Assembly (NCBI GenBank): GCA_900618425.1
Contig: UZAN01041128.1
Coordinates: forward strand, 1 to 43,809
DNA length: 43,809 nucleotides
Source of the DNA: Echinostoma caproni
Taxonomy: Eukaryota > Platyhelminthes > Trematoda > Plagiorchiida > Echinostomatidae
Direction: 5' to 3'
Shown here: positions 31,587 to 41,312 of the stretch, piece by piece
Position numbering within the stretch: position 1 is the first letter of the stretch
Layout: every line of letters begins with the position of its first letter
Notes under the pieces: generated by a model
What the model saw: only the letters and a program-made list of their open reading frames with translations
The model's database searches: none
What the model was told of the DNA's origin: nothing
Position numbers and translations under genes: made by a program

Positions 31587-32990
31587 ATTGTATTCTCAAG
31601 CAACTTTGATGCTCACTGTGATATTACTTTCTGTTTTAGTTCACTGCTTGTGTTTTACTGAGCACAGTTTTCCACGAAGGAGTATATATGAGCTGGGTTC
31701 TGTTCTAACCCTCGCAACACGCGTGACACTCCGTTGCTCGAGGTACGTTATCGTGTATATTGTTAGTCCAGACACTAAACGTACCAACAGTTTAATATGC
31801 CTGAAAGTTGTTTCCATGTGGTCCGTCTGTTCCGTCTTTCCTAGCACGCGTTCAATCTTCAGATCATCAGTACCTTGATTATGCTTCTTCAGTTAGTCTT
31901 ACAATATTCGTTTACATTCCAACCATTTTTAGTGAGATTTGGTAATTCTGAAAGGTGCATTATTTAGTGCCATACTTTTATTCGCTCCGCTTCCAACACC
32001 TTAGATTCACTTTATCACTTTTATTCACTTGTACCTTTTGTCTACGCGTCCTCTTTGACTCAAAATAAATTATTGATGAACCAGGTTCATTTTACTTGTT
32101 TACGCTTAACAGCAAATCTGTCACTTGTTCCGTTGTGTCTAACTACCCTGTTAGAAATTTTAAATATCTTTTGGTTTTAAACCACCCACTTTCAAACAGG
32201 GAACATTTAACGAACAAACAGACTAGGACTGTCCCGAAGAAATTACCCAATGGAGAGATTCTAATAAGGTTACTGAATCTTACCTTCGAACGATAATGCA
32301 TAAAATGCCTAACGCTTTTTGACCTAACCGTATCGTACGACACAGTTAAAAACGAATGGGTGGGGTAAAGATTTTATCAATTGATTCAGTTATGCAAAAT
32401 GACAAAAAAATGGATTCATGCTACGATTTCTCCTTGAGATCCCGCAAGACACGAATTATATTCTTGTGTGGATGGTACGACACACGGACGCTTTTCTAGT
32501 TGGAGATTTCCATGTCTATCCGTGTTTTAAGGATGTTATAATGCTGTTTCGGAGTTTTGTAAAATATTTTACAGGCCTCATTTTGCTCGCAGGATTTCGA
32601 TGGTCTCGAAGAATATTCAGGAAAGAGAACGACGTCTGTTGCTAGCTTCAGTAGGTGCATTTCAGTTTACGTCAGATAGCACAAAACGGTAAAGGCTTTC
32701 GGCAACCTTAGTGTCCACATTCTTCCTCCAAGATACCTCTGGAGCTTTGAATCTTTGTACTGTTTCACTACAGCAAATTGTCCTTTTCAGAATCACCTTC
32801 TTCTTCGGCTTGTGTTTGCAAAGGGAAGCTATTCGAAAATGGGAAGCATCGAATTCCCAACGGTAACATTAGGTACCGTAGAAGAGTTCTGAACACAGTT
32901 TGATCCAGACCCAATCCAATTGCTTTTTGAACTCGTTTGCTGTCCAACAGTTGTACAGAGAAGATGGTACTTGACTGAACTCATCTATCA
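31587..32990. other. Unassigned stretch
   Basis: Only short ORFs. On the minus strand near 32680-32760 a frame reads FKAPEVSWRKNVDTKVAES, which looks protein-like but has no support on either side. Nothing else seen. Confidence 0.3.
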
Positions 32991-33059
32991 ACATACTTGT
33001 GAAGAACTTAAATCTAATTGCGATGGAAATTTTTGTGATGACTGAGAAAGAGCGCTGGG

Positions 33060-33108
33060 CAGCTGTTTAGTCCTGCTTGAGACTCATCAGTAGTGTATAC
33101 ATTTTGTA
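33060..33108 (-). ncRNA. Hammerhead ribozyme-like core, one core base changed
   Basis: On the minus strand CTGATGA is followed by stem II GTC/GAC with an 8-base loop (TCAAGCAG) and then TAAAC where GAAAC is expected. The layout matches the schistosome SINE hammerhead closely, but G12 of the core is T. A five-pair hairpin ATACA/TGTAT just before the core could be stem I. Stem III and the cleavage site are not clear. With G12 changed the motif is probably inactive. Confidence 0.5.
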
Positions 33109-33110
33109 TC

Positions 33111-33182
33111 TCTGTCAGAACTCGAACAGCGGACATTCGGGTTGAGACTTCAAATCCTTACCCGTGAGCTACACGGTCGACG
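33111..33182 (-). promoter_or_regulatory. tRNA-like Pol III internal promoter (A and B boxes)
   Basis: Starting GTCGACC, the region keeps A-box-like and B-box-like elements at tRNA spacing but cannot form a full c cloverleaf: the 3' strand of the acceptor stem is absent or mispaired. It is therefore read as a SINE head and not a functional tRNA gene. Confidence 0.45.
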
Positions 33183-33681
33183 GTCATCTGTGACCTTAGG
33201 AAAATACCAGCGGTGATGTGTATATGTCCCGTTTTAGGGTGCGTTTTGATGCTTTCTCTATTTTGTGGACATTTTCGAATTAGTTTTTTAGCGCCTCACG
33301 GTGTTCCGGATTGGAGACGGATAGCTCACCTTCATCGTCTTTCAATCTGCCTACTATCTGTCTTAGAGCAGCCTTAGACTGCACAGTTGTGAGATTTACA
33401 CGCTTACCTAGCACTTCATATCTCGGTCATTTTAGTCTATTTTACTATCTTGGTGGCATGGTAACGTGCTTTGCACACGACCCAATATATGCCCTGTTTG
33501 ATTATTGGCTTATTTTTGCACAAACAAACACCAACACAATGCTGTTTGTCGAGATAAGCTCATCTACGAATGCGAACTATTAAATCGTTTTTGTCATCTT
33601 TTGAAAAGTGCCTCATATTGTGAACTGTACCTTCCATCCTAGAAATACATAGTTTCCGTTCACCGGTGAAACCTAGAGAAT

Positions 33682-34190
33682 CTATAGTATAAAGTCCAAT
33701 ATCGATTTATAAGAACTCAGGGACGATTGAATCAGATTGGCGTGAACCTGAAAAGAACCTTTAGAAGTCACATTGGGCTCTTCACGTCCACGCTCATCGG
33801 CTAAGGCAATGCACACAAACGCACACCACATGTCCTCCATACGCAGCGTAATTGGTATATATTCGTAGTCCCTACTTTTGGCACCAGATCCGTTTCTCAT
33901 AATCTTTTAAATCGGCCATGCTCCGCGCGGATTCGCAGATATTTCAACAATTCGTCTTCATTGGTCATACCGGATTGGTTTTTTATCTACGCTAAGAGTC
34001 CAATTTGTACTTTGCGGGTTTCGTCATTGTCAGTTTGCGGTACACGGCATGCTTCAGTGGGTCGCTTAGAGCTATTTTTCGTCATCACTATCGATGACTC
34101 TACTCACTAAAACTGATTTCCGCTTAACTATTGAAACTCTTGTTGATGCAACTCGTGGGCACTTGGCCTTTTTGCCTTGACACTCCTAGA
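33682..34190 (-). pseudogene. Coding-like, frame-broken segment of unknown origin
   Basis: Minus strand, several consecutive frames look protein-like: VSIVKRKSVLVSRVIDSDD, then KRPTEACRVPQTDNDETRK, then TNEDELLKYLRIRAEHGRF, then DYEYIPITLRMEDMWCAF and CIALADERGREEPNVTSKG. Joins occur by frameshift or at a TAG, not at splice sites, which suggests a processed or decayed copy. It follows the helicase remnant on the same strand but shows none of its motifs. I cannot name the source protein. Confidence 0.33.
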
Positions 34191-34239
34191 GGGAAGGCAG
34201 ATCGGCTTACTCTCCGCAATCAATGTTGTTGATCCTCTT

Positions 34240-35010
34240 CACTCGAGTAATATCTGGATAGGGGTGTACTTTCCTATCTAGGGTGCTACACTTCGGATTT
34301 GATTACATTGAAAAACCAAAATATTCTTTTAAGGACATCCACCGTTTGATCTTACGTTGATGTCTTGTCCGTTATATTTCTTGAGGTCACTTTACCACAG
34401 GGGAGTTCCCCAATGCCTGGAGTAAACGTTTTTCTCCGCCTATCTGGAATAAGACTGGGAACATCCCAATTAATTAGTTCGAATACCCTGACAATATGCA
34501 AACAGGGCAACAACCTCTTTTGCTCCGTGATAAGGACTTTATCACCCTGGTTATTACCATCCACTAACACGAAGGATGTTCTCTAACAAACCATTCTCTC
34601 CATCTTGTACGACTTCCAATTACTTAACAATATGTTTCGCACTTATGGCGTTAAACATGTGAGCAGCAGCTTCTCCGAAAGCATCCCACTGGGTGTCTGA
34701 TAACCCTTTACGGAATCATCAGCCAGGCGAATTCCGTGCGTAACTTCCAAGGACCTTACTCGTTAAAGCACATTTTCAAAGACATCCGCTGATGAAGAAA
34801 GAGGTTACCAGCAGGTGTGAAGATACCAATTTTCCCTCTCCGTTCGTTTGTTAGTTATGGTCAACCTAGTCCTCGTTCAATACCCAGCACTTTGCTCTCG
34901 ATAAGATACCCATACCTGATGTATATATCTGCTTCTATGCTACGTCTTTCTACGGCAGTTAGAAATCTACGAAGCGATAACTCACTATCACAGTAAACCA
35001 TGTTCTGCAT
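34240..35010 (-). pseudogene. DEAD-box RNA helicase (DDX5-like) retropseudogene
   Basis: Minus strand, no introns, several stops. In order: RFVDF (start of the stretch before the DEAD box), a scrambled DEAD region, a SAT-motif region reduced to VDHN..KLVSSHL, the linker AKHIVK.LEVVQDGENGLLE, then GDKVLITEQKRLL (beginning of helicase lobe 2), ELINWDVPSLIPDRRRK (where family members have GW..xxIHGDKxQ), GELPCGKVT (EFrxGKvxI) and N-Q-I-x6-I-G-K near 34290 (the YVHRIGR position). The same order and spacing occur in DDX5/DDX17-type helicases, which unwind RNA in splicing and ribosome biogenesis. ATPase motifs are destroyed, so it is non-functional. Confidence 0.6.
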
Positions 35011-36010
35011 CCGCACTGCTTTCCAGACTTGGGCATACCCGAAAATCGATCATTTTATTCTTTTCCGTAAATAGATGTAAACTGCATCAGGAGAAGGAAA
35101 ATATTTGGGGTGAGCCTTATATTGAGCGGAGTTTCGGTCGACTGCTATAGAAGCGCATTGTGCAAAGGCTGGGCATATAGCTCTCCTGGCTCCCATGGTG
35201 GATTTAAGGTCCTCACGAGTCTCACTCGGTAAGATGTGTGGAAGAAAATTCTATCTAAACGCACGTCTTCTACAAGCATGATATATCAAAGCACGTACCG
35301 GCTACAGTTTACCTGGTGCCTGGCGTCGGCTAATAAATCATCATTAAACTTTTCGACGCAGTGGAGCTAAACCTTAGGCACAAAATAGACGTGACGAACG
35401 ACGCCTCCGTTGAGCTCTATCCTAACCTCTCATTGATGCTCCAGCATATCCTGACGTTTCACCGGGTTGCCCTGCAAATTAGATTGAGACCTCCTTTGGC
35501 GCGTGAATATAATATCCGTTGTATTTATTGGTTTATCCAAATCCAATAGTTCGCGATTATTTCTTGAATTGTTTAGCAAACTATAAACTCACACTTCTTG
35601 TTCCATTTACAGACGACGATTACTTAGAACTTATGTTTATGTACCAGACAACTTTTCATTTCACCGACCACACGAATACTTGGTCTCCTGATAGACCACG
35701 ATCACCTTTATACAAACTCCACCGACCCACATAAAAGTCATGGTTGTGTACTAGACAACTTAGTCTTAACTGGTTGCACGAATTTCAAAGAATGCCGAGC
35801 AGGCGATAATTTCCGGTCTAAAATGGGTTAAATCCATTACAGGCACACTTTACCACCCCACCCACCCCCGCTGGTTTGCTTCGTTCTTGGTTTATGCTAA
35901 AACCTGGCATTTCTAAATGTTTTTAATATTTTTTTGTGATATTTTTAATATATACTTTATTATTTATTTTTATGAACTAAAAAAGTATATTTTTGCCTGA
36001 TTTGTTTTAA
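35011..36010. other. Unassigned; possible far 5' part of the helicase copy, then AT-rich DNA
   Basis: 35011-35300 may be the very decayed first helicase lobe on the minus strand, but no ATP-binding motif can be read. From 35900 to 36010 the sequence is a T/A-rich run. Otherwise nothing seen. Confidence 0.3.
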
Positions 36011-36011
36011 T

Positions 36012-36545
36012 TTGTTACCTTGCAGCATGTGGGACGGTTCCAACATGTACTGTATGCTCCACCAAATTCAGGGTGAAGCGTGTGTTGAGTATACACAGGA
36101 CCGGCATTTACTGCCTAGAGGACGTACCTGTGCATGCGGCCACACGATGATCATGCAGGAGTTTTCACGCAGCCAGGATGGTTTCGTTTTTCGGTGCACA
36201 CTGCAAGAAAACAACTTCAATTCGGTCTGGAACATTCTTTGAGAAACCCAGGCTTCCATTACTGACTCTGATGGAATGAATTTTCTATTTCATAATGGAG
36301 GATCCTGTTACACGTGCCGCTGCTATGGCTATAAGTGTCCTTTAGTAGCACACATACTGTAGAGATGTATGTTCCTCTGTGATGTGTTCATTAGCTACGC
36401 AGCTAGGCGGTGTTGGTTCCATTATCGAGGTGGACGAAAGCGTTGCGGTAAAAAGTAAATATGGTCAAGGTCGTCCGACACCCACTGTTTGGATGTTCAG
36501 AATGTACCATCGGAACCTGAAAAAAGGATACACACGTTCCGTAAC
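36012..36545 (+). mobile_element. Merlin DNA transposon (ISXO2/IS1016-like transposase), truncated
   Basis: Plus strand. Frame 1 (36012-36200): CVEYTQDRHLLPRGRTCACG and FSRSQDGFVFRC, with the CxCG...C zinc-ribbon start of the transposase. After a frameshift at about 36200: CKKTTSIRSGTFFEKPRLP, LTLME, a TGA, then EDPVTRAAAMAISV, the helix-turn-helix region. After another shift (36379 on): LGGVGSIIEVDESVAVKSK, with EVDES holding the first catalytic Asp, then MYHRNLKKGYTRS. Similarity ends near 36545, where Gypsy element B begins on the other strand. The last catalytic residues and the inverted repeats are missing. Confidence 0.75.
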
Positions 36546-36569
36546 TCGAGCAGAACCATTAGAGGTTCT

Positions 36570-36945
36570 CTTCAATCCACGCCGTATTTCTTAATACGTT
36601 TCTTTGCCTGCTTGACCGCGCTTTCTGCTTTGCCATTGGACTGACTGTGTGCTAGGGCTAGTAACGTGGTGCTAAAAGTGTCATCTTTCACTGAATTTCT
36701 GGAACTCAGTATTACACAATTGGGAGCACCATCTGAAGTAGTATTCCGTGTTTTATAAAATAAACGCGCAGCTTATCAATGAATTTCGTCGATGTGCTGA
36801 GTAGCAGTAAATTGACTTCGAAAAAGTCACTGTATTAATCAACATTTAAAACGTAGTTGTCCTTCCCGTGATAAAAACTATCCAGCGCTACTGCCTGCCA
36901 TGGTCTATTTGGTATCGCACGTTTATTTATCGGTTCCTTCATTTG
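36570..36945 (-). pseudogene. Integrase catalytic core of element B, frame-broken
   Basis: All three acidic residues of the D,D(35)E centre can still be seen: Asp in ALDSF, Asp in SDGAPN and Glu in SNGKAES. The first part is one open frame interrupted by one TAA (VLNVD-stop-YSDFFEV). The second starts after a frameshift near 36770. Integrase joins the element DNA to the host chromosome. The copy cannot make the protein as one piece. Confidence 0.8.
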
Positions 36946-36952
36946 TCGTTAG

Positions 36953-37180
36953 TCACTGCCTGCAAATTTCACATTCAGTAATCAACTGTCTTATCTGTTC
37001 TAACATATCCGGCCGATAACAAGTCTCTCTGGTGCGACATCCGTTGATACCGGCGTGAGAGCCATGTATCAAACGCATCACGTTTTGTTGCATCGCCTTT
37101 TGCACTATCAGTCTTTCACCACGAAAAATCAGTTCATCGTGAAAGGGTAGTTTATCTCTTAATTTGGGCAATACATCCAT
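36953..37180 (-). pseudogene. Integrase H2C2 zinc-binding domain of element B
   Basis: A 75-codon open stretch with HGSH and CEIC separated as in the H2C2 zinc domain at the start of Gypsy integrases, preceded by DELIFRGERLIVQKAM. Intact in frame, though joined to the core only through a frameshift. Confidence 0.82.
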
Positions 37181-37309
37181 CAGAAGGGCTTTCTTGTTTT
37201 CTGACCAACCGTGAGTGATAACTCATTTGAGTTCTTGCAGGCTCGGATCGTCAAAAGTAGCATGTAAGTAGGTAAGACATTTTGAGCTGCCACACTACCA
37301 GTGCAACAT

Positions 37310-37745
37310 TCACTGATTGAAAATTTTTTTCTGTCTTGTGCCGGGCAGCGTGGCTCGTGAAAAAATGTCCGCCACAAACATATGTTTACCTTGATCGTAA
37401 TGCAGCTCAAAACTGGATTTATGTGCACGTATTAGCATCGGTTGTAATCTCCTTGGTGCTCGATGGAATGGTTTATCCACAATCACGGTCAGTGGTTTTT
37501 GATCCGAGTATACGTGCGTGAGTCGACCGAATGTGTAGTCATTGAACTGCTCAGGCGCATACATAATTGCAAGTATTTCTCTCCTAATCCGCGGGTATCT
37601 TTGTTCACAGGCCTTTAGTGTCCTACTCCGGTAGTCCAATGGACGCCCATTTTGAAGGAGCGCGGCACCTAAGCCAAATTGACTGCTGTCACATTATATG
37701 CACAGGTGTATTCAGATCGAAATAATCCACCACTGTCTTTCAAAA
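37310..37745 (-). pseudogene. RNase H domain of element B
   Basis: CDSSQFGLGAALLQNGRPL holds the first catalytic Asp, followed by DYRSRTLKACEQRYPRIRRE with the catalytic Glu region, YSDQKPLTVIV with the next Asp, and FVADIFSRATLP at the end. A TAA and a frameshift lie just before CDSSQ. The domain removes template RNA during reverse transcription; this copy is otherwise well preserved. Confidence 0.83.
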
Positions 37746-38059
37746 TGGGTTTTGTAGTGACACCAAACAACTCCCATTCTTCAAGTATCCCTCTTCCTTT
37801 GCATCTCATTGTTTTACCACAACAAGACCACCTCTTGGATCAGCACGTGTTTGCTTTCACTTTCCGCATGCTTGCTCACACTTTCGAGGTATTATCTCAG
37901 GGTACCGATACGCCAGTGCCTACAGTTGCTTGATGCGATCAAAGGAACCTGTTGTTCTTGTGTCCAAAGTCACGGTTCTCCTATATGCATCAAATTTCGA
38001 ATCGGCCGCATCAATTCCTCTAGTTCCGGTAGAAATCGGCTGAAATAGTTGTTATTCAT

Positions 38060-38640
38060 TGTTTTCGCACGTATTCAATTGAGGTTAGTTATGGGAAATT
38101 AACGGTTTACAAACAAGATAAATTTATTCAAAACATTCTGGTCACTTTCAGCTAAATTCAGCATCCTATTTGTGAAATTAATTTGAGAATCGGTCGTTTT
38201 TAGATCTCCCATTGGGGATGTCATGCTACCATCATCCACGCTGCTCCACTCACCTTGACCGATGAAACCAATTTGACTAAGGATGGAAACCTCTTCATAA
38301 GTTACCTCCCAAGATAAACGAAGTAATTCTTTTTCGTTCTTTTCTTCTTCCTGTAATCCATTTGTTTCGCATAATGTTGTTCATGCGCACAGCATGTACA
38401 CAATTACTAGAGCTCTTCTGTCTACGTCAATTTCTCATTTACGCGGAGAGAAGACAAGATATTCTCCATTTCTTTCATCATTGCCGAAAACAAGCGCGAC
38501 AGAACCCCATCAGAATCCCTTGCTCTCGAAGGGTATTGGGACATGCACCCGTGCTCTAAGCAAACTTACGCCTCATTCCATCTATCGCTATTGTCAAGCC
38601 GCGCCAATGTTTTCCTAACTGCAATGAAAGGCATGTTTGA
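38060..38640. other. Unassigned stretch between Gypsy B and the LINE tail
   Basis: Two overlapping plus-strand ORFs of 65-74 codons with no recognisable motif. No continuation of the Merlin transposase or the Gypsy RT fingers was found here. Confidence 0.3.
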
Positions 38641-38689
38641 CAAAGTCAAGCGTCCTCTCACCGCTTTTCAAGACGTTTGNATAGTGCAA

Positions 38690-39072
38690 CCAAGCGTTTA
38701 GGCCCAACTTGCTGATGGACAGGAGGCTTCTCGAACAGGTACAGTGTCGCTTCATCAGGTGGTTTGGTCACTGTACGGGATTGAAGTACCATCAAATGTT
38801 GACAGAGATTGGGCTGTTCACTGCAAATGAGAAGGTGAGGAGACCCAAACAAAGCGTTCAGGGTAATCAAGGGCTTGAAATGGAAGGCAACAACGAACCC
38901 ATTCTTAGGACGAGAGGCAGTAGAGTTCTGGGAGCACACGCACTGAGGCTGAAGAAATAAAGACCCAGAATAGGGTTCAGAAGTGTGGTGACGGTTGCGA
39001 GTGTTTCGAATAATTTGCTGACAGATGTTGTAGAAGTCGACACGGTAGCGCACTTTTGGTGAAGCTTGATAG
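38690..39072 (+). mobile_element. Non-LTR retrotransposon fragment, C-terminal end
   Basis: Plus strand: DRRLLEQVQCRFIRWF, LKYHQMLTEIGLF, then RGSRVLGAHALRLKK, a TAA, and VVTVASVSNNLLTDVVE with VDTVAHF. This is the conserved region after the RT in CR1/Jockey-like elements (LE.VQRRATR... R.R.D... FF..RVV..WN.LP..VV.A.S...FK). It is a different lineage from the 14-16.7 kb element. The upstream RT is absent, typical of 5'-truncated LINE insertions; an N at 38680 lies at the border. Confidence 0.7.
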
Positions 39073-39079
39073 AACATGG

Positions 39080-39750
39080 TATAACATTCTTAACGAGGAA
39101 TAAAGGGCATACTCGACAAGTTACATCACAAAGACCGAGTTAGGGGTGTTCCTTTTCATGCTGCACTGCTAAATTACTTTTTTGAGTTTTATGCATGCAG
39201 CTATGCATCAGAAACTGGACACATAAACGACACCAATAGTATAATACGTATCCATCGAGCGCTTTAAATGTTTAAAGTGCTCTCTGCTTTATACCATTTT
39301 CTTTATTGAAGTATTGAAATATTAATCAATATTTCACTTTCTTCACACTTTCTGTGTTAAAACAAGGCACCATTTATCCGTGGCTTTTCACAGTCCGCTC
39401 AGGTTTTCACTATTCCTCGGTAATAAACAATTTTGTTGTAAGGAGTCTCTATTTACTGTTTTGTGTTGTACATCGATCTTACAGCTTTGCCATTTTTACT
39501 ATGCGATCATTTTTATCCGTGTTGGAATTCTTCTGATTATTCACCTTGTAAATGTCCGCGCGCACTGAGGTTACCGAGCGTTGAAGTCTCAGTAAATACG
39601 TAATGGAAGACATACAATGCAAAGGCTGCCACTTTTATCATAAGCGCTGTTACAAGTTAACCAATAAATGTTATGTTATATGCCCAGTAACTAGATCCTT
39701 GAGATGAAACTATGTTCACCATGTGGCGGTAATAGTGGAATATTTACGCA
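39080..39750. other. Unassigned AT-rich stretch
   Basis: No ORF with motif support. Two overlapping hydrophobic ORFs at 39354-39568 are treated as chance in T-rich DNA. Confidence 0.3.
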
Positions 39751-39761
39751 GTCTCAGAGAC

Positions 39762-39856
39762 AAGGCCGTTGGCCTAATCAGTCTAAGAAGCCAAAGTATG
39801 TCTAACGAAGCGCACTTGAGTGACGCGTAGCCAAAGCCGATACGAATCCCGAAATA
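39762..39856 (+). repeat. Possible second tRNA-derived SINE head (class II-like)
   Basis: GTTGGCCTAATCAGTCTAAG (39769-39788) resembles the A-box of Leu/Ser tRNAs, and GATACGAATCCCG (39839-39851) resembles a B-box; the 50-base spacing suits a tRNA with a long variable arm. No acceptor stem pairs around it. Poorer evidence than the unit at 33.1 kb. Confidence 0.3.
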
Positions 39857-39869
39857 AAATATCATTCCT

Positions 39870-41160
39870 TCGCGGTGTTCTGTGCCACTAGATCAAGAAA
39901 ACGTTACGAAATATACAGGAAAGGAAACCTCAAATTTGCGGCCAAAAGCACCCAAGCGATCGAGAAACAAATAAGATATCCAACGAGAGCCAACAAGTCT
40001 AACATGANTTTAACGGGCATCTCGTCAACAGATAAGCAACTATGTTAAGGTGTCTGTGTATACAAAAATACATCAGCAAACAAGTGAGGCATGAACTGAG
40101 TCATGTCAAAGGGAATCATTGAGGGCTTTGAAGGGATTTTCAAACATATTTTGAATATGGTCGAGCCCTCGGGTAACCAAACGTACAGGACAGAAGAGAA
40201 AGAAAAATAGCAAGCCAGACGCTAAACAAAAAGAAGAAACCAACGGGACAGCTAAGCAGGGAGACTCAGTGAGCCTGGAAGACACGAAAGCCAAGTCGAA
40301 GCAGCTTGGAAACCAGCTGAGACTCTTCAAGCGAACCAACCAACCAATCCTTGGAAGGGATGGAAACATACTTCTGCCCAATGCGACTGCCCGTGATAAG
40401 AAAGTCCAAATCGCAGCACGAAGCGAAGCAAAAGTATGGACAGAACGTACTTCGGTTTGTGGGGATTCCTCTAATGACCGGAATTGTCAATTGTAACAGG
40501 GTGGTAATATAGAAAGGCGAGAAATCCTTCCACCCTTGACCTATAATTATAACTTTCAACAGCGTGCATGCTAGAGATCGTCTACTGTTCAGGGCCGCCG
40601 CGATAGAAAACATTACTAGGAGCGGCATAACTGGCACCCGGATAATGGTGCGGTTGTCCGTAATATCAACTGTCCACCCAAAGTAGGACAGGAAGTAGGA
40701 CCACTCAAGAATGCCTTGGGGAGACTACGGAAGGTAGGAGATTGCATAAAAGCTATGTTTGCAACTAATCCAATGAAGATAGGATAGGTGTACACACCAA
40801 GGAGCGCACATGGGCGGTAGGGCTTACCTTTGAGTAGGTTAATACCAAAGCCTGAAGAGACTCAGATGCAGTCGCATGAGATGCTGGGCCCTCTTTAAGC
40901 TCGACGGACTGCAGCAGACGTGATGCGAATACAAGCGAAAACGAAACAAGCCACAGAAGATTCGAAGGAAAAACAAATTTAACATCCAATTTAGATTGAC
41001 ACAGGCAACAAGAAAAAATCCGAAAAGGTGCTTATGCGCAGGTCAATGCTCATACACGAGAAAGTATAGGCGCGTTTGATGTAGCCGGCAGAATCAAAGC
41101 TACGAGCAATGAAGATAAAGTGTCCACGGATCTAACACATCAAACCGGATTCCGCAACTG
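39870..41160. other. Purine-rich, coding-like but unreadable region, probably LINE 5' part
   Basis: Plus-strand composition is unlike the AT-rich background (many GAAG/AAGC codons), and short open pieces such as KAKSKQLGNQLRLFKRTNQ and GRDGNILLPNATARDKK alternate with stops. It precedes an RT start at 41161 on the same strand, so decayed ORF1/linker sequence is likely, but no domain can be named. Confidence 0.3.
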
Positions 41161-41312
41161 ATGGGAGCCGGGCCCATCCTAGCTGAAATCCGTATAACTG
41201 AAGCCGACGTGACTCGAGAAATCAAACTGCTCAACAAGTATAAGTGGGAAGGCCCGGATGGATTCCGTCGAGATGAGATTTTAAAAGGACCAGCTTTGAC
41301 GGTTTTCAACAG
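41161..41312 (+). mobile_element. Non-LTR retrotransposon fragment, start of RT domain
   Basis: ITEADVTREIKLLNKYKWEG followed by PDGFRRDEILK matches the entry to CR1/Jockey-like RT domains (I.E.EV...L..L...K..GPDG..P.ILK), where KSPGPDG is usual. Similarity stops after LKGPA and T-rich DNA follows, so only about 45 codons remain. Likely the same broad lineage as the fragment at 38.7 kb, but the two are not in the right order to be one insertion. Confidence 0.6.

Larger units (their letters stand above)
33005..33185 (-). mobile_element. tRNA-derived SINE-like unit with hammerhead motif
   Basis: Minus strand from 33185: a 72-base tRNA-like head with an A-box-like segment (GTAGCTCACGGGTAAGGA, 33172-33155) and a B-box-like segment (GTTCGAGTTC, 33128-33119) about 27 bases apart, as in tRNA-derived Pol III promoters. 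It is followed about 30 bases later by a hammerhead-like core (33091-33066). This order (Pol III promoter, then hammerhead) is that of the schistosome Sm-alpha SINE-like repeats. Downstream end and target duplication not resolved. It is transcribed, if at all, by RNA polymerase III and would need help from a LINE to move. Confidence 0.5.
36540..38053 (-). mobile_element. Ty3/Gypsy retrotransposon B, truncated pol
   Basis: Minus-strand order: RT thumb (38053-37960, NNNYFSRFLPELEELMRPI); a 190-base stretch without similarity; RNase H (about 37745-37340, KTVVDYFDLNTPV, CDSSQFGLGAALLQNGRPL, QKPLTVIVDKPFHRAPRRL); integrase zinc domain (37240-36956, LPFHDELIFRGERLIV, IHGSHAG, CEIC); integrase core (36945-36570, RPWQAVALDSFYHGKDNYV, YSDFFEV, SDGAPN, QSNGKAESAVKQAKKR); then REPLMVLLELRN. 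The two ends are missing. Frames change at about 37695, 36953 and 36770. It is a different family from element A: the corresponding motifs differ clearly. Confidence 0.85.

Noticed and set aside
33111..33182. Functional tRNA gene
   Set aside because: Boxes are present but no acceptor stem pairs, and a hammerhead follows, which fits a SINE head.
34352..34570. BEL/Pao integrase C-terminal domain
   Set aside because: GDKVLITEQ looked like this domain at first, but the ordered helicase motifs on both sides fit a DEAD-box helicase much better.
34785..34810. Third hammerhead at CGCTGATGAAGAAAG
   Set aside because: CTGATGA is present but no stem II can form before GAAA.
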